Assembly: GCF_051900415.1 (NCBI RefSeq)
Contig: NZ_JBHZGL010000006.1
Coordinates: 1 to 64,000, forward strand
Reading direction: 5' to 3'
Source of the DNA: Frateuria_A sp051900415
GTDB lineage: Bacteria; Pseudomonadota; Gammaproteobacteria; Xanthomonadales; Rhodanobacteraceae
DNA length: 64,000 nt
The stretch's first letter is position 1, and each line of letters begins with the position of its first letter. Under the pieces are notes generated by a model. The model searched no databases. It had not been told where the DNA came from and worked only from the letters and a program-made list of their open reading frames with translations. Made by a program: the position numbers and the translations under genes. Positions 7,229 to 16,534 of this stretch are shown piece after piece.

Positions 7229-9469
7229 ATGGCTAGCGAACCGAAGTTTCTGCTTGGTCGTGGTGAGACGCTAAATCGGGAGAGTCGCTATCGCAGCGGC
7301 CCGAACGACGCGCAGCCACCTTATGTCTGGGACATTCAGCGGGCTCACCTCCTGCCTCTTATGGCGACACAGCAGGATCTGTTTCGTCGGTTGCCCCCGG
7401 ATGCGTGCCCCGGCGACCGGGTGGTCTCAGCTGTGACCCTCCATCCGCAGTACTACTCCCGTTCTGCGTTCCCCTCCGAGCTCGTTGGCAAGATGGATCT
7501 TCGACTGGTCGGCAGCAAACCAGTAATGGTGAAGCCACGAGATGGTCGCGGTAGTGACAAAGAGCGTGGTATCCCCTCAACCGTCCTTTTTCTTGCTGGG
7601 CGCCGCAGCCAGTTCCAACGCCTTCTCGATGTCGTTAGCGCCGGAGACATAGAGGATTCACTTGTAGTTGACTTGCTGAAGATCGAATCGCTGTCGGCCA
7701 TGCAAGCGAAGGACCGGTTGATGGGCTCGATCAGTAGCGCACCCGAGCTTGTGGAAGTGGTGATGCATCACGACGCCGAGCTCGACGTGGACTGGGAAGA
7801 AGCCTTCCTTGACTTCGCTTCGGAGAGCGGTGTTGAGCTCGATCAGGCGCGCGACTATCAGTCCCGCGGCTTATGGTTTATGCCAGCAATGGCTAGCGCG
7901 GCCGCGGCGGCACGTCTCGCGAACTTTGCTTTCGTGCGCGCCATCCGGCCCATGCCAAAGTTGCGTCCGCTCAAGCGCCCTCAAATGTTGCGCGCCCTGG
8001 AGGCCTCGCCACACATCGCCCTGCCCAGCGAGGAGGCGATCGATTCGTCGTTCCGCGTGGCAATCTTCGACGGAGGGTTACCCGACAATCACCCTTTCGG
8101 GCTCTGGGCGAACCGAATTGAACCCAGCGCGAAAGATGGCATCGGTGCTCCCATCATCGAGTGTGTCGAGCACGGGCTCGCGGTGACTTCCGCGCTCCTT
8201 TTCGGCAGCGTGGGAAATGGGCTGCAGCCGCGTCCATACTCTGGTGTGGATCATTTTCGAGTTCTCGGTGACCAAACTACCGACACAAAGTTGTATCCGG
8301 TCATGTTGTATATCGACCAAATTCTTAGCCAGTCGAACTACGAATTTGCCACTCTGAGCATCGGCCCGGTCGAGATCGTGGGCGATGACAAGGTCACAGC
8401 CTGGACCACCATGTTGGATGACCACTTCCAACAAGGACAAATGCTTGGGACGATCGCCGTCGGCAACGCGGGCGAATCGCCTTCGCCATTGAACCGGGTG
8501 CAGGTGCCTAGCGATTGTGTGAACGCCCTGGCAATTGGTGCGTCTAGTTCTGAGGGGGCGGGATGGGCACGGGCGCCTTATAGCTGCGTCGGTCCGGGGC
8601 GTGCCCCCGGCCTTGTCAAACCTGACTTGCTGCAGTTCGGTGGCGTAGATGGTGACCAGTTCAAATTCATATTCCCTGGACCGACGATCGCCGAGGCGTC
8701 CGGTACCAGTTTCTCAACGCCGGCCGTCATGCGCATCGCTAGCGGTGTTCGTGCGCACTTCGGGGGAGGTATCTCAACGGTAGGTATTCGCGCCTTGCTT
8801 ATCCATAGCGCTGAAAATCCGGGCGAGCATCCGCGCGCAGAAGTGGGCTGGGGACTAGTACCGAGCGATCTGTCCGCAATTACGGTGTGCCCGGACGGAA
8901 GTGTGCGTGTCCTCTACCAAGGCCATCTTGATCCCTCCAAGGTGATTCGCACAGAGGTGCCGCTACCGCCTGGGGAACTGGAGGGACTAGTCGAGATCGC
9001 TGCCACCTTCTGCTATCTCTGCCAGACCGATCCCCACACTCCAGGTGATTACACCCGTGCCGGACTGGGAATCACTTTCCGTCCGCATCAGCAACGTTTT
9101 CCGAAGCCCTCGCCCCCGAACTACAGGACTGACCCCGACTTCCCGGAATCCAAGCCGTTCTTCGAGGGAGTCGGTAGGAAAACGGAGCAGGCTTTGCGCC
9201 ATGATTCATTCAAGTGGGACACGACTCGTCATGCGCGGCAGCGCTTCCGCGCCAGCTCGCTGGACCGGCCGGTGTTCGACATTCACTACCAGGCGCGTGA
9301 GCCAGGATCTAGGGTGAGCCCGTCCGCAGCAATCAAGCTTCCTTACGCTCTTGTGGTGACAGTCACCGCCAGCAAGCACCCCGATTTGTATGACCGAGTG
9401 GTCGCCCACTACCCGACGCTGGCGGCGATCCGGCCGCGGACGCACCTCCCGCTGCCAATCAGGGTGTGA
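7229..9469 (+). CDS. ietS: Subtilisin-like (S8) serine protease of the IetAS pair
   Basis: 746 aa without a signal peptide, so cytoplasmic. The S8 triad is visible: Asp281 in V-A-I-F-D-G-G, His315 in E-H-G-L-A-V, oxyanion Asn413 in G-N-A-G and Ser494 in G-T-S-F-S-T-P. The N-terminal 270 residues and the C-terminal 190 are family-specific extensions. An RBS (AGGAG) lies just before the ATG, and the gap to ietA is 11 bases. The known pattern is a toxic protease held in check by the AAA+ partner. The operon closes the island immediately before the tRNA-Ala gene, a typical place for defence cargo. Triad and pairing are direct; the defence function is inference from the family. Confidence 0.8.
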   Translation: MASEPKFLLGRGETLNRESRYRSGPNDAQPPYVWDIQRAHLLPLMATQQDLFRRLPPDACPGDRVVSAVTLHPQYYSRSAFPSELVGKMDLRLVGSKPVMVKPRDGRGSDKERGIPSTVLFLAGRRSQFQRLLDVVSAGDIEDSLVVDLLKIESLSAMQAKDRLMGSISSAPELVEVVMHHDAELDVDWEEAFLDFASESGVELDQARDYQSRGLWFMPAMASAAAAARLANFAFVRAIRPMPKLRPLKRPQMLRALEASPHIALPSEEAIDSSFRVAIFDGGLPDNHPFGLWANRIEPSAKDGIGAPIIECVEHGLAVTSALLFGSVGNGLQPRPYSGVDHFRVLGDQTTDTKLYPVMLYIDQILSQSNYEFATLSIGPVEIVGDDKVTAWTTMLDDHFQQGQMLGTIAVGNAGESPSPLNRVQVPSDCVNALAIGASSSEGAGWARAPYSCVGPGRAPGLVKPDLLQFGGVDGDQFKFIFPGPTIAEASGTSFSTPAVMRIASGVRAHFGGGISTVGIRALLIHSAENPGEHPRAEVGWGLVPSDLSAITVCPDGSVRVLYQGHLDPSKVIRTEVPLPPGELEGLVEIAATFCYLCQTDPHTPGDYTRAGLGITFRPHQQRFPKPSPPNYRTDPDFPESKPFFEGVGRKTEQALRHDSFKWDTTRHARQRFRASSLDRPVFDIHYQAREPGSRVSPSAAIKLPYALVVTVTASKHPDLYDRVVAHYPTLAAIRPRTHLPLPIRV

Positions 9470-9642
9470 AGCTCGAAAGCGCCGTCGGTCACGGTGCAAG
9501 CGTGGAGGGAACGGTCCTCGGCTCGGACGAGCTTGCACAGGTAGTCTGGTTGCCCGCCAGAGTTGAGGCATTTTCGGGGCACTCTCGATGGAACGCCATG
9601 CGACGCCCAGCAATCCCATGGGACAAATCGGGGACACAACAA

Positions 9643-9680
9643 ACAGAAAGGCCGAGGGTTCGCACCCTCGGCCTTTCTGT
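9643..9680 (-). terminator. Strong hairpin after tRNA-Ala
   Basis: A perfect 17-bp inverted repeat (9643-9659 / 9664-9680) with a TCGC loop begins 13 bases beyond the tRNA 3' end, in the direction of tRNA transcription. It can also serve as a stop for ietAS from the other side. The 9470-9642 stretch otherwise shows no gene. Confidence 0.7.
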
Positions 9681-9693
9681 AAGTGCTTGATTG

Positions 9694-9769
<76 letters not shown>

Positions 9770-9858
9770 ACGCGAGCCGCGCATGTTAGCAGCGTCGCAC
9801 GGCGTTCGCCAAGGGTCTGCGTGGGCCTTCGTCGTCCCGTGCCGGCTCGCGTGTTCGG

Positions 9859-10974
9859 TCAGTCAGGCAGCAGCCCGGACAGCGGGCCGTGCAGCACGTC
9901 GCGGCGCCAGCCTTCGAGAAACTCCGGCCATTCGTGCGTGGTGAGGAATTCTTCCAGCACCTTGCGCGGGCACAGCAGCCCGGCGGGCAGGTCAAGTTCG
10001 CCGGCCAGGCGGTCGACGGTGTCCTTCATCGCGGCCAGCGCCTTCTTGGCCGGTCCCAGCACGGGTGCGGGAATCGCGGCGGTAGCGGCTTGTTCCTCCG
10101 CATCCGGGGCAGGCTTGATCAGCTCGAACAGCTCGGCGCGCTGCGGCGAGCGCAGTGCACGCTGGCCGCGGCTGCGCTGGTCCAGCTCAGCCACGCTGGA
10201 AGGCGGGTTCTGCGCGAAATCGAGCGCCAGCGCATCCTCCAGCAGCCAGGAGCGCGGGCGGTCCAGCGTGCGCGCGCTGCGGTCGCGCCACAGCAGGATG
10301 CGGCGCAACAAGGCCTGCTGCGCGCGGGGCCAGTCGGAGGCGGCACGAAAGCTGCGCTGCGGTTGCGGGTCGCCTTCATGGGTGTTGGCGCGGCGCTTCA
10401 GTCGCTCGCAGTCCTCGGCGTGCCACGCGGTGCGGCCACGCTCGGCCAGGCGTGCCGCGAGGTGGGTATGGACTGGCTCCAGATAGACCACGTCGAGCGT
10501 GGCGTAGAGGCGCTGCGACTCGGTCAGCGGGCGTTGCAGCCAGTCCGAGCGGGTTTCGCCCTTGTCCAGTTCCGCGCCGGCCAATTCGGCGACCAGCGCG
10601 CGGTAGCTCAGACCCAGGCCCATGCCGACGAAGGCGGCGGCAATCTGGGTGTCGAACAGCGTGCCGGGGCCTTCGGGCAGCAGCGGCGCGAGGGCTTCGA
10701 GATCCTCGCCAGCACTGTGCATGACGGTCACCGTGGGCCCTGCGGCGAGCCGCGGGCGCAGGGCGCTGCCGATGTCGAAGGCGAGCGGATCGACCAGCGC
10801 GTAGCGGCCGTTCCACCCGAGCTGCAACAGCGCCAGTTGCGGGTGGAAGGTATTCCGGCGCATGAACTCGGTATCGACGCCCAGCGCGGCATTGGCGGGT
10901 AGTTCGGCCAGCCACGCGTCCAGCGCGTCGCGGTGATCGATCCATGTAGCGTCGGCCGCGGTGGGCACGGACAT
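9859..10974 (-). CDS. rnd: Ribonuclease D
   Basis: 371 aa. The DEDDy exonuclease signature is present: D-T-E-F (Asp34, Glu36), an Asp in L-F-D-T-Q-I-A, and the Y-A-T-L-D-V block, followed by C-terminal HRDC-type helices (about 200-360). RNase D trims the 3' ends of tRNA precursors and other stable RNAs; it is cytoplasmic. It lies next to the tRNA-Ala gene on the same strand and is the first clearly chromosomal gene right of the island. It is divergent from the next gene, with 113 bases between. Confidence 0.93.
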   Translation of the reverse strand: MSVPTAADATWIDHRDALDAWLAELPANAALGVDTEFMRRNTFHPQLALLQLGWNGRYALVDPLAFDIGSALRPRLAAGPTVTVMHSAGEDLEALAPLLPEGPGTLFDTQIAAAFVGMGLGLSYRALVAELAGAELDKGETRSDWLQRPLTESQRLYATLDVVYLEPVHTHLAARLAERGRTAWHAEDCERLKRRANTHEGDPQPQRSFRAASDWPRAQQALLRRILLWRDRSARTLDRPRSWLLEDALALDFAQNPPSSVAELDQRSRGQRALRSPQRAELFELIKPAPDAEEQAATAAIPAPVLGPAKKALAAMKDTVDRLAGELDLPAGLLCPRKVLEEFLTTHEWPEFLEGWRRDVLHGPLSGLLPD

Positions 10975-11087
10975 GCGGAAGCTTCCTCGGTGTCGGTCGG
11001 CGGGCTCTCGGGAAGCGCCAGGCGCATTGCCCTGTCATCGGCCCTGCCATAAGGTGAGCGGCGCACGATAACAGCCTTGGGACATCC

Positions 11088-13028
11088 ATGCCGAGCAACG
11101 AAACCGTCCGCCTCCAGCGCACTCTCGGTGGTGCACTGGGCGTGCTCGTGCTCGGGGCGGCGTTGGTCTACCACTTCTTTCCGCGCGTATTCCATGTGGA
11201 TCCGGCCACGATGACGGCCCGCCGGCCGGCTTCGACCGGGTTCGCCGCCCCGGCCGGGCAACGCGCACCACGTACGCCGCTGGATGCGGAAATCGATGCC
11301 GGGCCGCCGCTCACGCTGGCCCCGGCAGCGGTGATCGCGTCGCGGATGAACAAGGGCAACCAGCACCTGCCCGAGCAGCTCAGCGCCGACACGCCGGAGG
11401 TGCAGGCGTTGCTGGCGCGCGCCGAAAAGGCGATGCAGGGTGGGCGGCTGGTCGGCAACGAGGACAGCGCCGCGGCACTCTATGCGCAGGCGTTGAAGGA
11501 CAAGCCGGACAGTCGGGCCGCCGCACAGGGTCTCAACCAGGTACGCGCACAGCTGGTGGCGCAGATCGGTCAGGACATTGCGGTCGGCGATGCCGATTCC
11601 GCACGGGATCTGCTGGACGGCCTGCGCGGGCTGCCGAACACGGCGGGCGATGTCGCTCAGCTGGAGCAGGGTCTGAAGACGCTCGCCAAGGTTCGCCCGA
11701 TGCTGGCCCAGGCCGCCTCGCTGTTGCAGCAGGGTAAGGTCGACCAGCCACAGGGGGCCAGCGCCCTGGATCTCTATCGCCAGGTGCAGGCGCTCGATCC
11801 GCAGAACGCCATGGCCGAGCAGGGTATTTTCCAGGTGCAGCGCGCCGTGCTGGACCGCGCCCTGGCGGCCGTGGCGCAGAACGATTTCGCGGCCGCGGAC
11901 CGGGCGCTGGCGGAAGCGGAAACGATCCGTCCCGGTGCGCAGCAACTGGTCGACGTGCGCAACCGCGTCGAAGGCATCCGCCGCCAGCGCGCCAGCGGGC
12001 TGCTGGCCCAGGCGCGCTCGGCGCTGGACGCCGGCAACCTGGACCTGGCGCAGCGCCTCGCCGGCCAGGCGCAGGCCCTGCAGCCTGGCCTGAAAGGCAT
12101 CGACGCCTTCCAGCAGCAGCTCACCAATGCCCGCCTGTACGCCAGCTACAAGCCCGGGCAGGTGTTCAGCGACCGCTTCGTCGATCTTCCCGGCCACACG
12201 CCGGCAATGGTGGTGATCCCCACCGGCAGCTTCCGCATGGGAGCACCCGATGGCGAGGAGGATCGCACCGACGCGGAGACACCCATGCATCGGGTCACGC
12301 TCGACAAGGGCTTCGCGATGGCGCGCGCCGAGGTGACGGTGGGCCAGTTCCGCGAATTCGTGCGAGCCAGCGGCTACCAGCCCGATTCGATCCGGCAGGG
12401 GGGCGCCAGCGTGTATGACGAGCGCAGCGGTGTCCTGCGCGACGACTCGAGCGCCACCTGGCAGGACGACTACGCGGGTCGCCCGGCGGCGGACGAGCTG
12501 CCGGTGGTCAATGTTTCCTGGCGTGATGCCAAGGCCTACGCCGCCTGGCTCGGCGAGCGCACCGGCAAACGCTACCGCCTGCCGAGCGAGGCGGAATTCG
12601 AATATGCCCTGCGTGGCGGCACCCAGACCCGCTTCTGGTGGGGCGGGCAGGCGCCCACACGCAAGGTGGAGAATCTCACCGGCAGCGGCGACCGTTCACC
12701 CAGCGGACGGCGCTGGAGCAATGCCTTTCCCGGCTATCGGGACGGTTACTGGGGACCGGCTCCGGCAGCGAGCTTCATGGCCAACCCGTTCGGCCTGTAC
12801 GACATCGACGGCAACGTCTCCGAATGGGTCGCCGACTGCTGGCACGACAACTATGTACGTGCACCGGTCAACGGCAGCGCCTGGCTCAATCCCGGCTGCA
12901 GCGTGCATGTCGTGCGCGGCGGCTCGTGGGGCAGTTCGCCCGACCAGGTGCGTTCGGCGTATCGGCAAGGCGCGGACGGTGGGGTGCGCAGTGCACGCGT
13001 GGGTTTCCGCGTCGTTCGCGAACTGTAG
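11088..13028 (+). CDS. SUMF1 / formylglycine-generating-enzyme-like protein with TPR-like middle
   Basis: 646 aa. A single transmembrane segment near residues 10-30 anchors a periplasmic protein. Residues 85-370 form TPR-like helical repeats rich in Ala/Gln. The C-terminal 265 residues (from M-V-V-I-P-T-G-S-F-R-M-G) are an FGE-sulfatase/SUMF1 fold with the usual G-E-E-D-R-T-D-A-E-T-P, V-N-V-S-W-R-D-A, Y-R-L-P-S-E-A-E-F-E-Y and R-G-G-S-W blocks. The copper-binding cysteine pair of true formylglycine-generating enzymes is not evident after the R-G-G-S-W motif, so a non-sulfatase role is likely. No partner gene is evident nearby. Confidence 0.8.
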   Translation: MPSNETVRLQRTLGGALGVLVLGAALVYHFFPRVFHVDPATMTARRPASTGFAAPAGQRAPRTPLDAEIDAGPPLTLAPAAVIASRMNKGNQHLPEQLSADTPEVQALLARAEKAMQGGRLVGNEDSAAALYAQALKDKPDSRAAAQGLNQVRAQLVAQIGQDIAVGDADSARDLLDGLRGLPNTAGDVAQLEQGLKTLAKVRPMLAQAASLLQQGKVDQPQGASALDLYRQVQALDPQNAMAEQGIFQVQRAVLDRALAAVAQNDFAAADRALAEAETIRPGAQQLVDVRNRVEGIRRQRASGLLAQARSALDAGNLDLAQRLAGQAQALQPGLKGIDAFQQQLTNARLYASYKPGQVFSDRFVDLPGHTPAMVVIPTGSFRMGAPDGEEDRTDAETPMHRVTLDKGFAMARAEVTVGQFREFVRASGYQPDSIRQGGASVYDERSGVLRDDSSATWQDDYAGRPAADELPVVNVSWRDAKAYAAWLGERTGKRYRLPSEAEFEYALRGGTQTRFWWGGQAPTRKVENLTGSGDRSPSGRRWSNAFPGYRDGYWGPAPAASFMANPFGLYDIDGNVSEWVADCWHDNYVRAPVNGSAWLNPGCSVHVVRGGSWGSSPDQVRSAYRQGADGGVRSARVGFRVVREL

Positions 13029-13193
13029 ACACCCGCCTGAAGAGGATGCCGCAAAGGCCGGATCCCGGGCCCGCTACGGGCGCGGAACGACCTATCCAAG
13101 CCACGCGACATCTGCAAGACTGCATGTCCGGCCAGCGGTATGCGCACTGCTGCCGGGTTCCCGGCGGGTGGAGCCTTCCGGGGGGAGGGCGCA

Positions 13194-13436
13194 ATGAATC
13201 CGGAAACCGTACGCTTGTTCGTGCCGTTCAGCGGTGAGGCTCCCTGGATCGTGAGGGGCGAGGCTTCACGGGTGGGAACCTACCCCACACGCGCCGAGGC
13301 GATCTCCGCAGCCGTCCGGGTCCGTGCCAAGCTGGCGCGTGCCTGGGGCCTGCAGCATCCGCCGGTGCGGGTGCAGGAGAGCGACGGCAGCTGGTACGAA
13401 CTGGCCGAGCCGGACTCCACCACCCTGGTGCAATAG
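13194..13436 (+). CDS. Small conserved-looking cytoplasmic protein, unknown
   Basis: 80 aa from ATG 13194, preceded by a very strong purine-rich RBS (GGGGGGAGGG). An upstream in-frame ATG at 13140 lacks this support. It has no signal or membrane segment. A central helix (T-R-A-E-A-I-S-A-A-V-R-V-R-A-K-L) is flanked by short strands, reminiscent of DUF2188-type mini-domains. It is followed 8 bases later by a lone receiver gene, so the two are probably co-transcribed. Confidence 0.65.
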   Translation: MNPETVRLFVPFSGEAPWIVRGEASRVGTYPTRAEAISAAVRVRAKLARAWGLQHPPVRVQESDGSWYELAEPDSTTLVQ

Positions 13437-13444
13437 GTAGCCCA

Positions 13445-13819
13445 ATGGAAAAGACGTCCGGCCCCTGGCGGATCCTGCTGGTCGAAGACGAGATGCTGGT
13501 GGCCATGCTGCTGGAAGACATGCTTTCGGAGGCCGGTCACACCATCATCGGCCCGATGGCCCGGATCGACCAGGCAGTAGAAGCCGCCCGTACGGAAACC
13601 GTCGATCTGGCGATCCTCGACGTCAACGTCGGCGGCGAAGAGGTTTATCCGGTCGCAGAGGCCCTGGCGGCCCGAGAAATCCCGTTTGCCTTCGCCACCG
13701 GGTACGGCGCCCACGGCCTGCGTGAACCCTGGCAGGATCGCCCGACGCTGCAGAAGCCTTTCCACCGCAACGATCTGTTCCGGATGGTGGCTGAGTTGGC
13801 ATCGTCCTACTCGTGTTGA
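13445..13819 (+). CDS. Stand-alone response-regulator receiver domain
   Basis: 124 aa, only a CheY-like REC domain: acidic pocket V-E-D-E (about 15-18), phosphoacceptor Asp in L-A-I-L-D-V-N-V, conserved Thr in F-A-T-G-Y and Lys in L-Q-K-P-F. No output domain is present. Single receivers with a D-V-N-V-G-G motif often work in phosphorelays or as connectors to histidine kinases. A MASE1-type sensor gene follows 200 bases downstream on the same strand and is a plausible but unproven partner. Confidence 0.88.
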   Translation: MEKTSGPWRILLVEDEMLVAMLLEDMLSEAGHTIIGPMARIDQAVEAARTETVDLAILDVNVGGEEVYPVAEALAAREIPFAFATGYGAHGLREPWQDRPTLQKPFHRNDLFRMVAELASSYSC

Positions 13820-14022
13820 GCCGTTGGGAGAAGCGATGCCGGGAAGGCGTGCTGTCCGTCTCAGTTGAAGATTCGTCTTCAGGTGCCGATATACGAAATT
13901 GGCGGTACGCTACTTTCTCGCGAGCCTTAGTCCATGGCGTACGCGAAGGCTGAGCGTGAGCCACGTGGTGGGGATCACGGCCAATTCACATGGGGCTTGG
14001 TTTGTTTACAGGGATAGGCGTC

Positions 14023-15648
14023 ATGGGTAGGCGTGACGCAGAAAGGGGAAAGGAGATGCTGCGGGGATTAGGGAGGAACGCCTTGGTGCGCCATGTCGCC
14101 GTAGCTATCGCCTACACGCTTGCGTATGGGCTCTTACATCATCTGTCTTTCTCCCACTGGGCCCTTTTTGCCGGGCTCAGGTTCAGCGCGCTGCTTTTTG
14201 TTCCCTACCGCTTCTGGCCGGCGCTCCTCGTCGGCGAAAGCGCTGCGTTGGCCGGCAATGCTCTGGATTGCGCAAGCGAATATGGATGGTTGTGGGGGGC
14301 GACCTACATGGTGCCTCCGATGCTGTTCGTGATGCCGGTGATGCGCTGGTGTCGAGAGCGTCGCCGCCTTTTTCCCACGCCTACCACGACAAATATCAAT
14401 GTCCTGCTGCTGGCAGTCTTCGCTGTGGCGTTCATCGGCACGAGCGTGAACATGGCGACGTATTCCTTGATGCGTGGGGTTGAGGTCGACGCATTCGACG
14501 TCAAGGCACAGGTGGTCGCTGGTTGGTACTTCATCGGCAACTACATGGGCGTGCTGACCCTCGCTCCATTGGTGTTGCTCATGCGCGAAGCGCTGCTTAC
14601 CACCGAACGGCACCGGCTATGGGCGCGTTTTTCCGAAAGTCGTCTGGCCATGGAAACCATCTGCTTGCTGGTTCCCTCCCTGGCGCTCCTGGTTTGGATG
14701 GCATCGAGTGCCGCGGGCGAGGTAGGTCAGGAGGCCCGGGTCGCGATGTTTCTGCCAGTGGCATGGCTGGCACTGCGGCACGGATGGCGCGGAGCGGCCA
14801 TGGGAGGGACTGTGGCGAGCATCGCTGTGGTGATCTCGATGCCGGCAGTCGAGGACAGTGACACGCTGCACGCGCAGGTCTTCATCGCCTTTACCATCAC
14901 TACGATGATGATGCTTGGCGGGCGGATAGCGGCCTTGCACGAAAAAGAGGAGCGCGGGTTGGTCGATGCCCGCCTGGCCTTTGCTGTGGCGCAGCGCAAC
15001 GCTTCACTCGGCGAGCTGCAACTGCGGCAGACATCCTATGCCCTGGAACAGATGAGCGGGCTGATCCACTCGTCGTACAGTCAGTTGCTTGACCGCCTGC
15101 GCTGTCTGTTGCCAGGAACGGACGAGCGCAACTATTACCGCCAGGCGGCGATTACCCAACATCAAATGTATCGCCTGGCGGACTCCCTGTATCCACTCGC
15201 ATGGCGGGAACGCGGCCTGCCGGCAGCCTTGCGTGAGGGGGCGATGCCGAGGGCGCTGGACGAGGCGGGCGTCGCCTACTGGTGCGAAATCCGCGGCGCC
15301 ACGCTCAACGAGCTGTCAAACAGCCTGCACATCGCGTTGTACCGCCTGGCGTGCGAGGCAGTGACTCTCGCCTGTTCGAATCGGGATGTCAGTCGCATCA
15401 TCATGCAGCTGCGAAGCGGTTCGTTTGGCGGTCGCCGGTGGGCGGTACTCTGCGTGGACAGTTATGTCGACTATGAACGGCTTAGCAGGGTCCGCTGGGA
15501 TGAGCTATTGCCTGCCCTTGGGGGCAGTGGACTGGGCCTGGGGGCGATCAAGGACAGAGCCACGATCTTCGAGGGCAAGGTTCGAGCTAGACCGCGAGGG
15601 CAGGGCAATCGCATCAGCGTGCTTGTCTTAGAACCGCAGATGCTTTGA
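14023..15648 (+). CDS. MASE1-domain membrane sensor with degenerate histidine-kinase region
   Basis: 541 aa from ATG 14023 (AGGG upstream; ATG 14056 is an alternative). About eight transmembrane segments over residues 20-310 match the MASE1 integral sensory domain. A coiled linker follows. The C-terminal region resembles a kinase core: the dimerisation helix around S-G-L-I-H-S-S-Y-S-Q-L-L-D, an N-box-like L-H-I-A-L-Y-R-L-A-C-E-A-V, and a G-box-like G-G-S-G-L-G-L-G. The canonical N-box Asn is not obvious, so catalytic activity is uncertain. A rho-independent terminator follows. Confidence 0.75.
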   Translation: MGRRDAERGKEMLRGLGRNALVRHVAVAIAYTLAYGLLHHLSFSHWALFAGLRFSALLFVPYRFWPALLVGESAALAGNALDCASEYGWLWGATYMVPPMLFVMPVMRWCRERRRLFPTPTTTNINVLLLAVFAVAFIGTSVNMATYSLMRGVEVDAFDVKAQVVAGWYFIGNYMGVLTLAPLVLLMREALLTTERHRLWARFSESRLAMETICLLVPSLALLVWMASSAAGEVGQEARVAMFLPVAWLALRHGWRGAAMGGTVASIAVVISMPAVEDSDTLHAQVFIAFTITTMMMLGGRIAALHEKEERGLVDARLAFAVAQRNASLGELQLRQTSYALEQMSGLIHSSYSQLLDRLRCLLPGTDERNYYRQAAITQHQMYRLADSLYPLAWRERGLPAALREGAMPRALDEAGVAYWCEIRGATLNELSNSLHIALYRLACEAVTLACSNRDVSRIIMQLRSGSFGGRRWAVLCVDSYVDYERLSRVRWDELLPALGGSGLGLGAIKDRATIFEGKVRARPRGQGNRISVLVLEPQML

Positions 15649-15663
15649 ATTGCTCTTGGCCCG

Positions 15664-15695
15664 AAAAAAAACCGCCTTTAAAGGCGGTTTTTTTT
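15664..15695. terminator. Bidirectional rho-independent terminator
   Basis: AAAAAAAACCGCCTTT (15664-15679) is directly followed by its reverse complement (15680-15695). It has a GC-rich stem with A and T runs on both sides, placed between two convergent genes. Confidence 0.9.
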
Positions 15696-15698
15696 GCG

Positions 15699-16187
15699 TC
15701 AATTCAAATGTCCATTGCACTCAGCGGGATTGTCACAAGGAGCCACAAGCGCGTTTGTCGTCATCGGCGCAACGGAAAATACGGTGGTGCCATCACTCAT
15801 GGGCACTGCGTCCAGTTGCATGCTGTCGTCCTTGTACACGGTCTCGGTATAAGAAGTCAGCGGGACCGCTGTGCTTCCTGCAGGCAGCGCCTGCTGCGGC
15901 GTGGAAATACGCTGGGCATCGCGACCCATGGGAAGGACCAGGAACTGCCCGCCCACGGCACCAACTGCGGCGCGCACATTGCCGTAAGCATCGTTGACTT
16001 GAACGTAGCGAATACCGTTGTTGGCAAACACGTAAACATGCCAATGCGCGTTCGCGCTTACATCCTGTGCATTTGGCCAGGCTTGCCCAAGGCCGTTGTT
16101 CAGGGGGGCTGCCGACAAGGTGGTCGCCGCAAGCCCCATGGAGACCATGCCGGCGCAAAGAACCCGGCGAAACGAAAATTTGCTCAT
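15699..16187 (-). CDS. Small exported protein, unknown function
   Basis: 162 aa from the ATG at 16187 (M-S-K-F-S-F), preceded by AAGGGG. An in-frame start 45 bases upstream is less likely. A signal peptide of about 26 residues is cleaved near T-L-S-A-A. The mature protein is probably periplasmic and beta-rich (W-H-V-Y-V-F-A-N-N-G-I-R-Y-V-Q-V-N-D) and ends with two cysteines in P-C-D-N-P-A-E-C-N, which may form a disulfide. No family was recognised. It is monocistronic and convergent with the MASE1 gene. Confidence 0.75.
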   Translation of the reverse strand: MSKFSFRRVLCAGMVSMGLAATTLSAAPLNNGLGQAWPNAQDVSANAHWHVYVFANNGIRYVQVNDAYGNVRAAVGAVGGQFLVLPMGRDAQRISTPQQALPAGSTAVPLTSYTETVYKDDSMQLDAVPMSDGTTVFSVAPMTTNALVAPCDNPAECNGHLN

Positions 16188-16384
16188 AACCCATTCCCCT
16201 TGTTGATTTGCCCATTGATTGAGCAACGCCACTCTATCAGCAGCGAAAGTGATGTTTTTGAGAACAGTGAGCGCTAATGCAGGCCACGGAGGCGTCGTTC
16301 GCCCTAGCGAGATCGATTATCTTGCGGGTCCCCGAAGTGCCGTGAACAACCCCTCGCCCTGCGCCGTTTGGCCGAAAGCAAAAA

Positions 16385-16403
16385 GCCCGCTGATAGCGGG
16401 CTC
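16385..16403 (-). terminator. Terminator of tRNA-Leu
   Basis: AGCCCGCT-GAT-AGCGGGCT. In the minus direction the stem is followed by a run of T, 23 bases beyond the tRNA 3' end. Confidence 0.8.
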
Positions 16404-16425
16404 TGTCGGCTGCTCAACCTCTTGT

Positions 16426-16510
16426 GGTACCGGTGATAGGACTCGAACCTACACTCTGTCGCCAGAAGCGGATTTTGAGTCCGCCGCGTCTACCATTCCG
16501 CCACACCGGC
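16426..16510 (-). tRNA. tRNA-Leu (anticodon CAA)
   Basis: An 85-nt class II tRNA: acceptor GCCGGTG with CACCGGT (one G-U), discriminator A and encoded CCA. The anticodon stem GCGGA/TCCGC encloses CTCAAAA, giving anticodon CAA for UUG. A variable arm and the T loop TTCGAGT are visible. Confidence 0.93.
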
Positions 16511-16534
16511 ACAAGAAACCGAATTATGCCCGGC

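Noticed and set aside
10728..12290. 520-residue minus-strand frame opposite the SUMF1-like gene
   Set aside because: Antisense shadow; the plus-strand protein has recognisable domain motifs.
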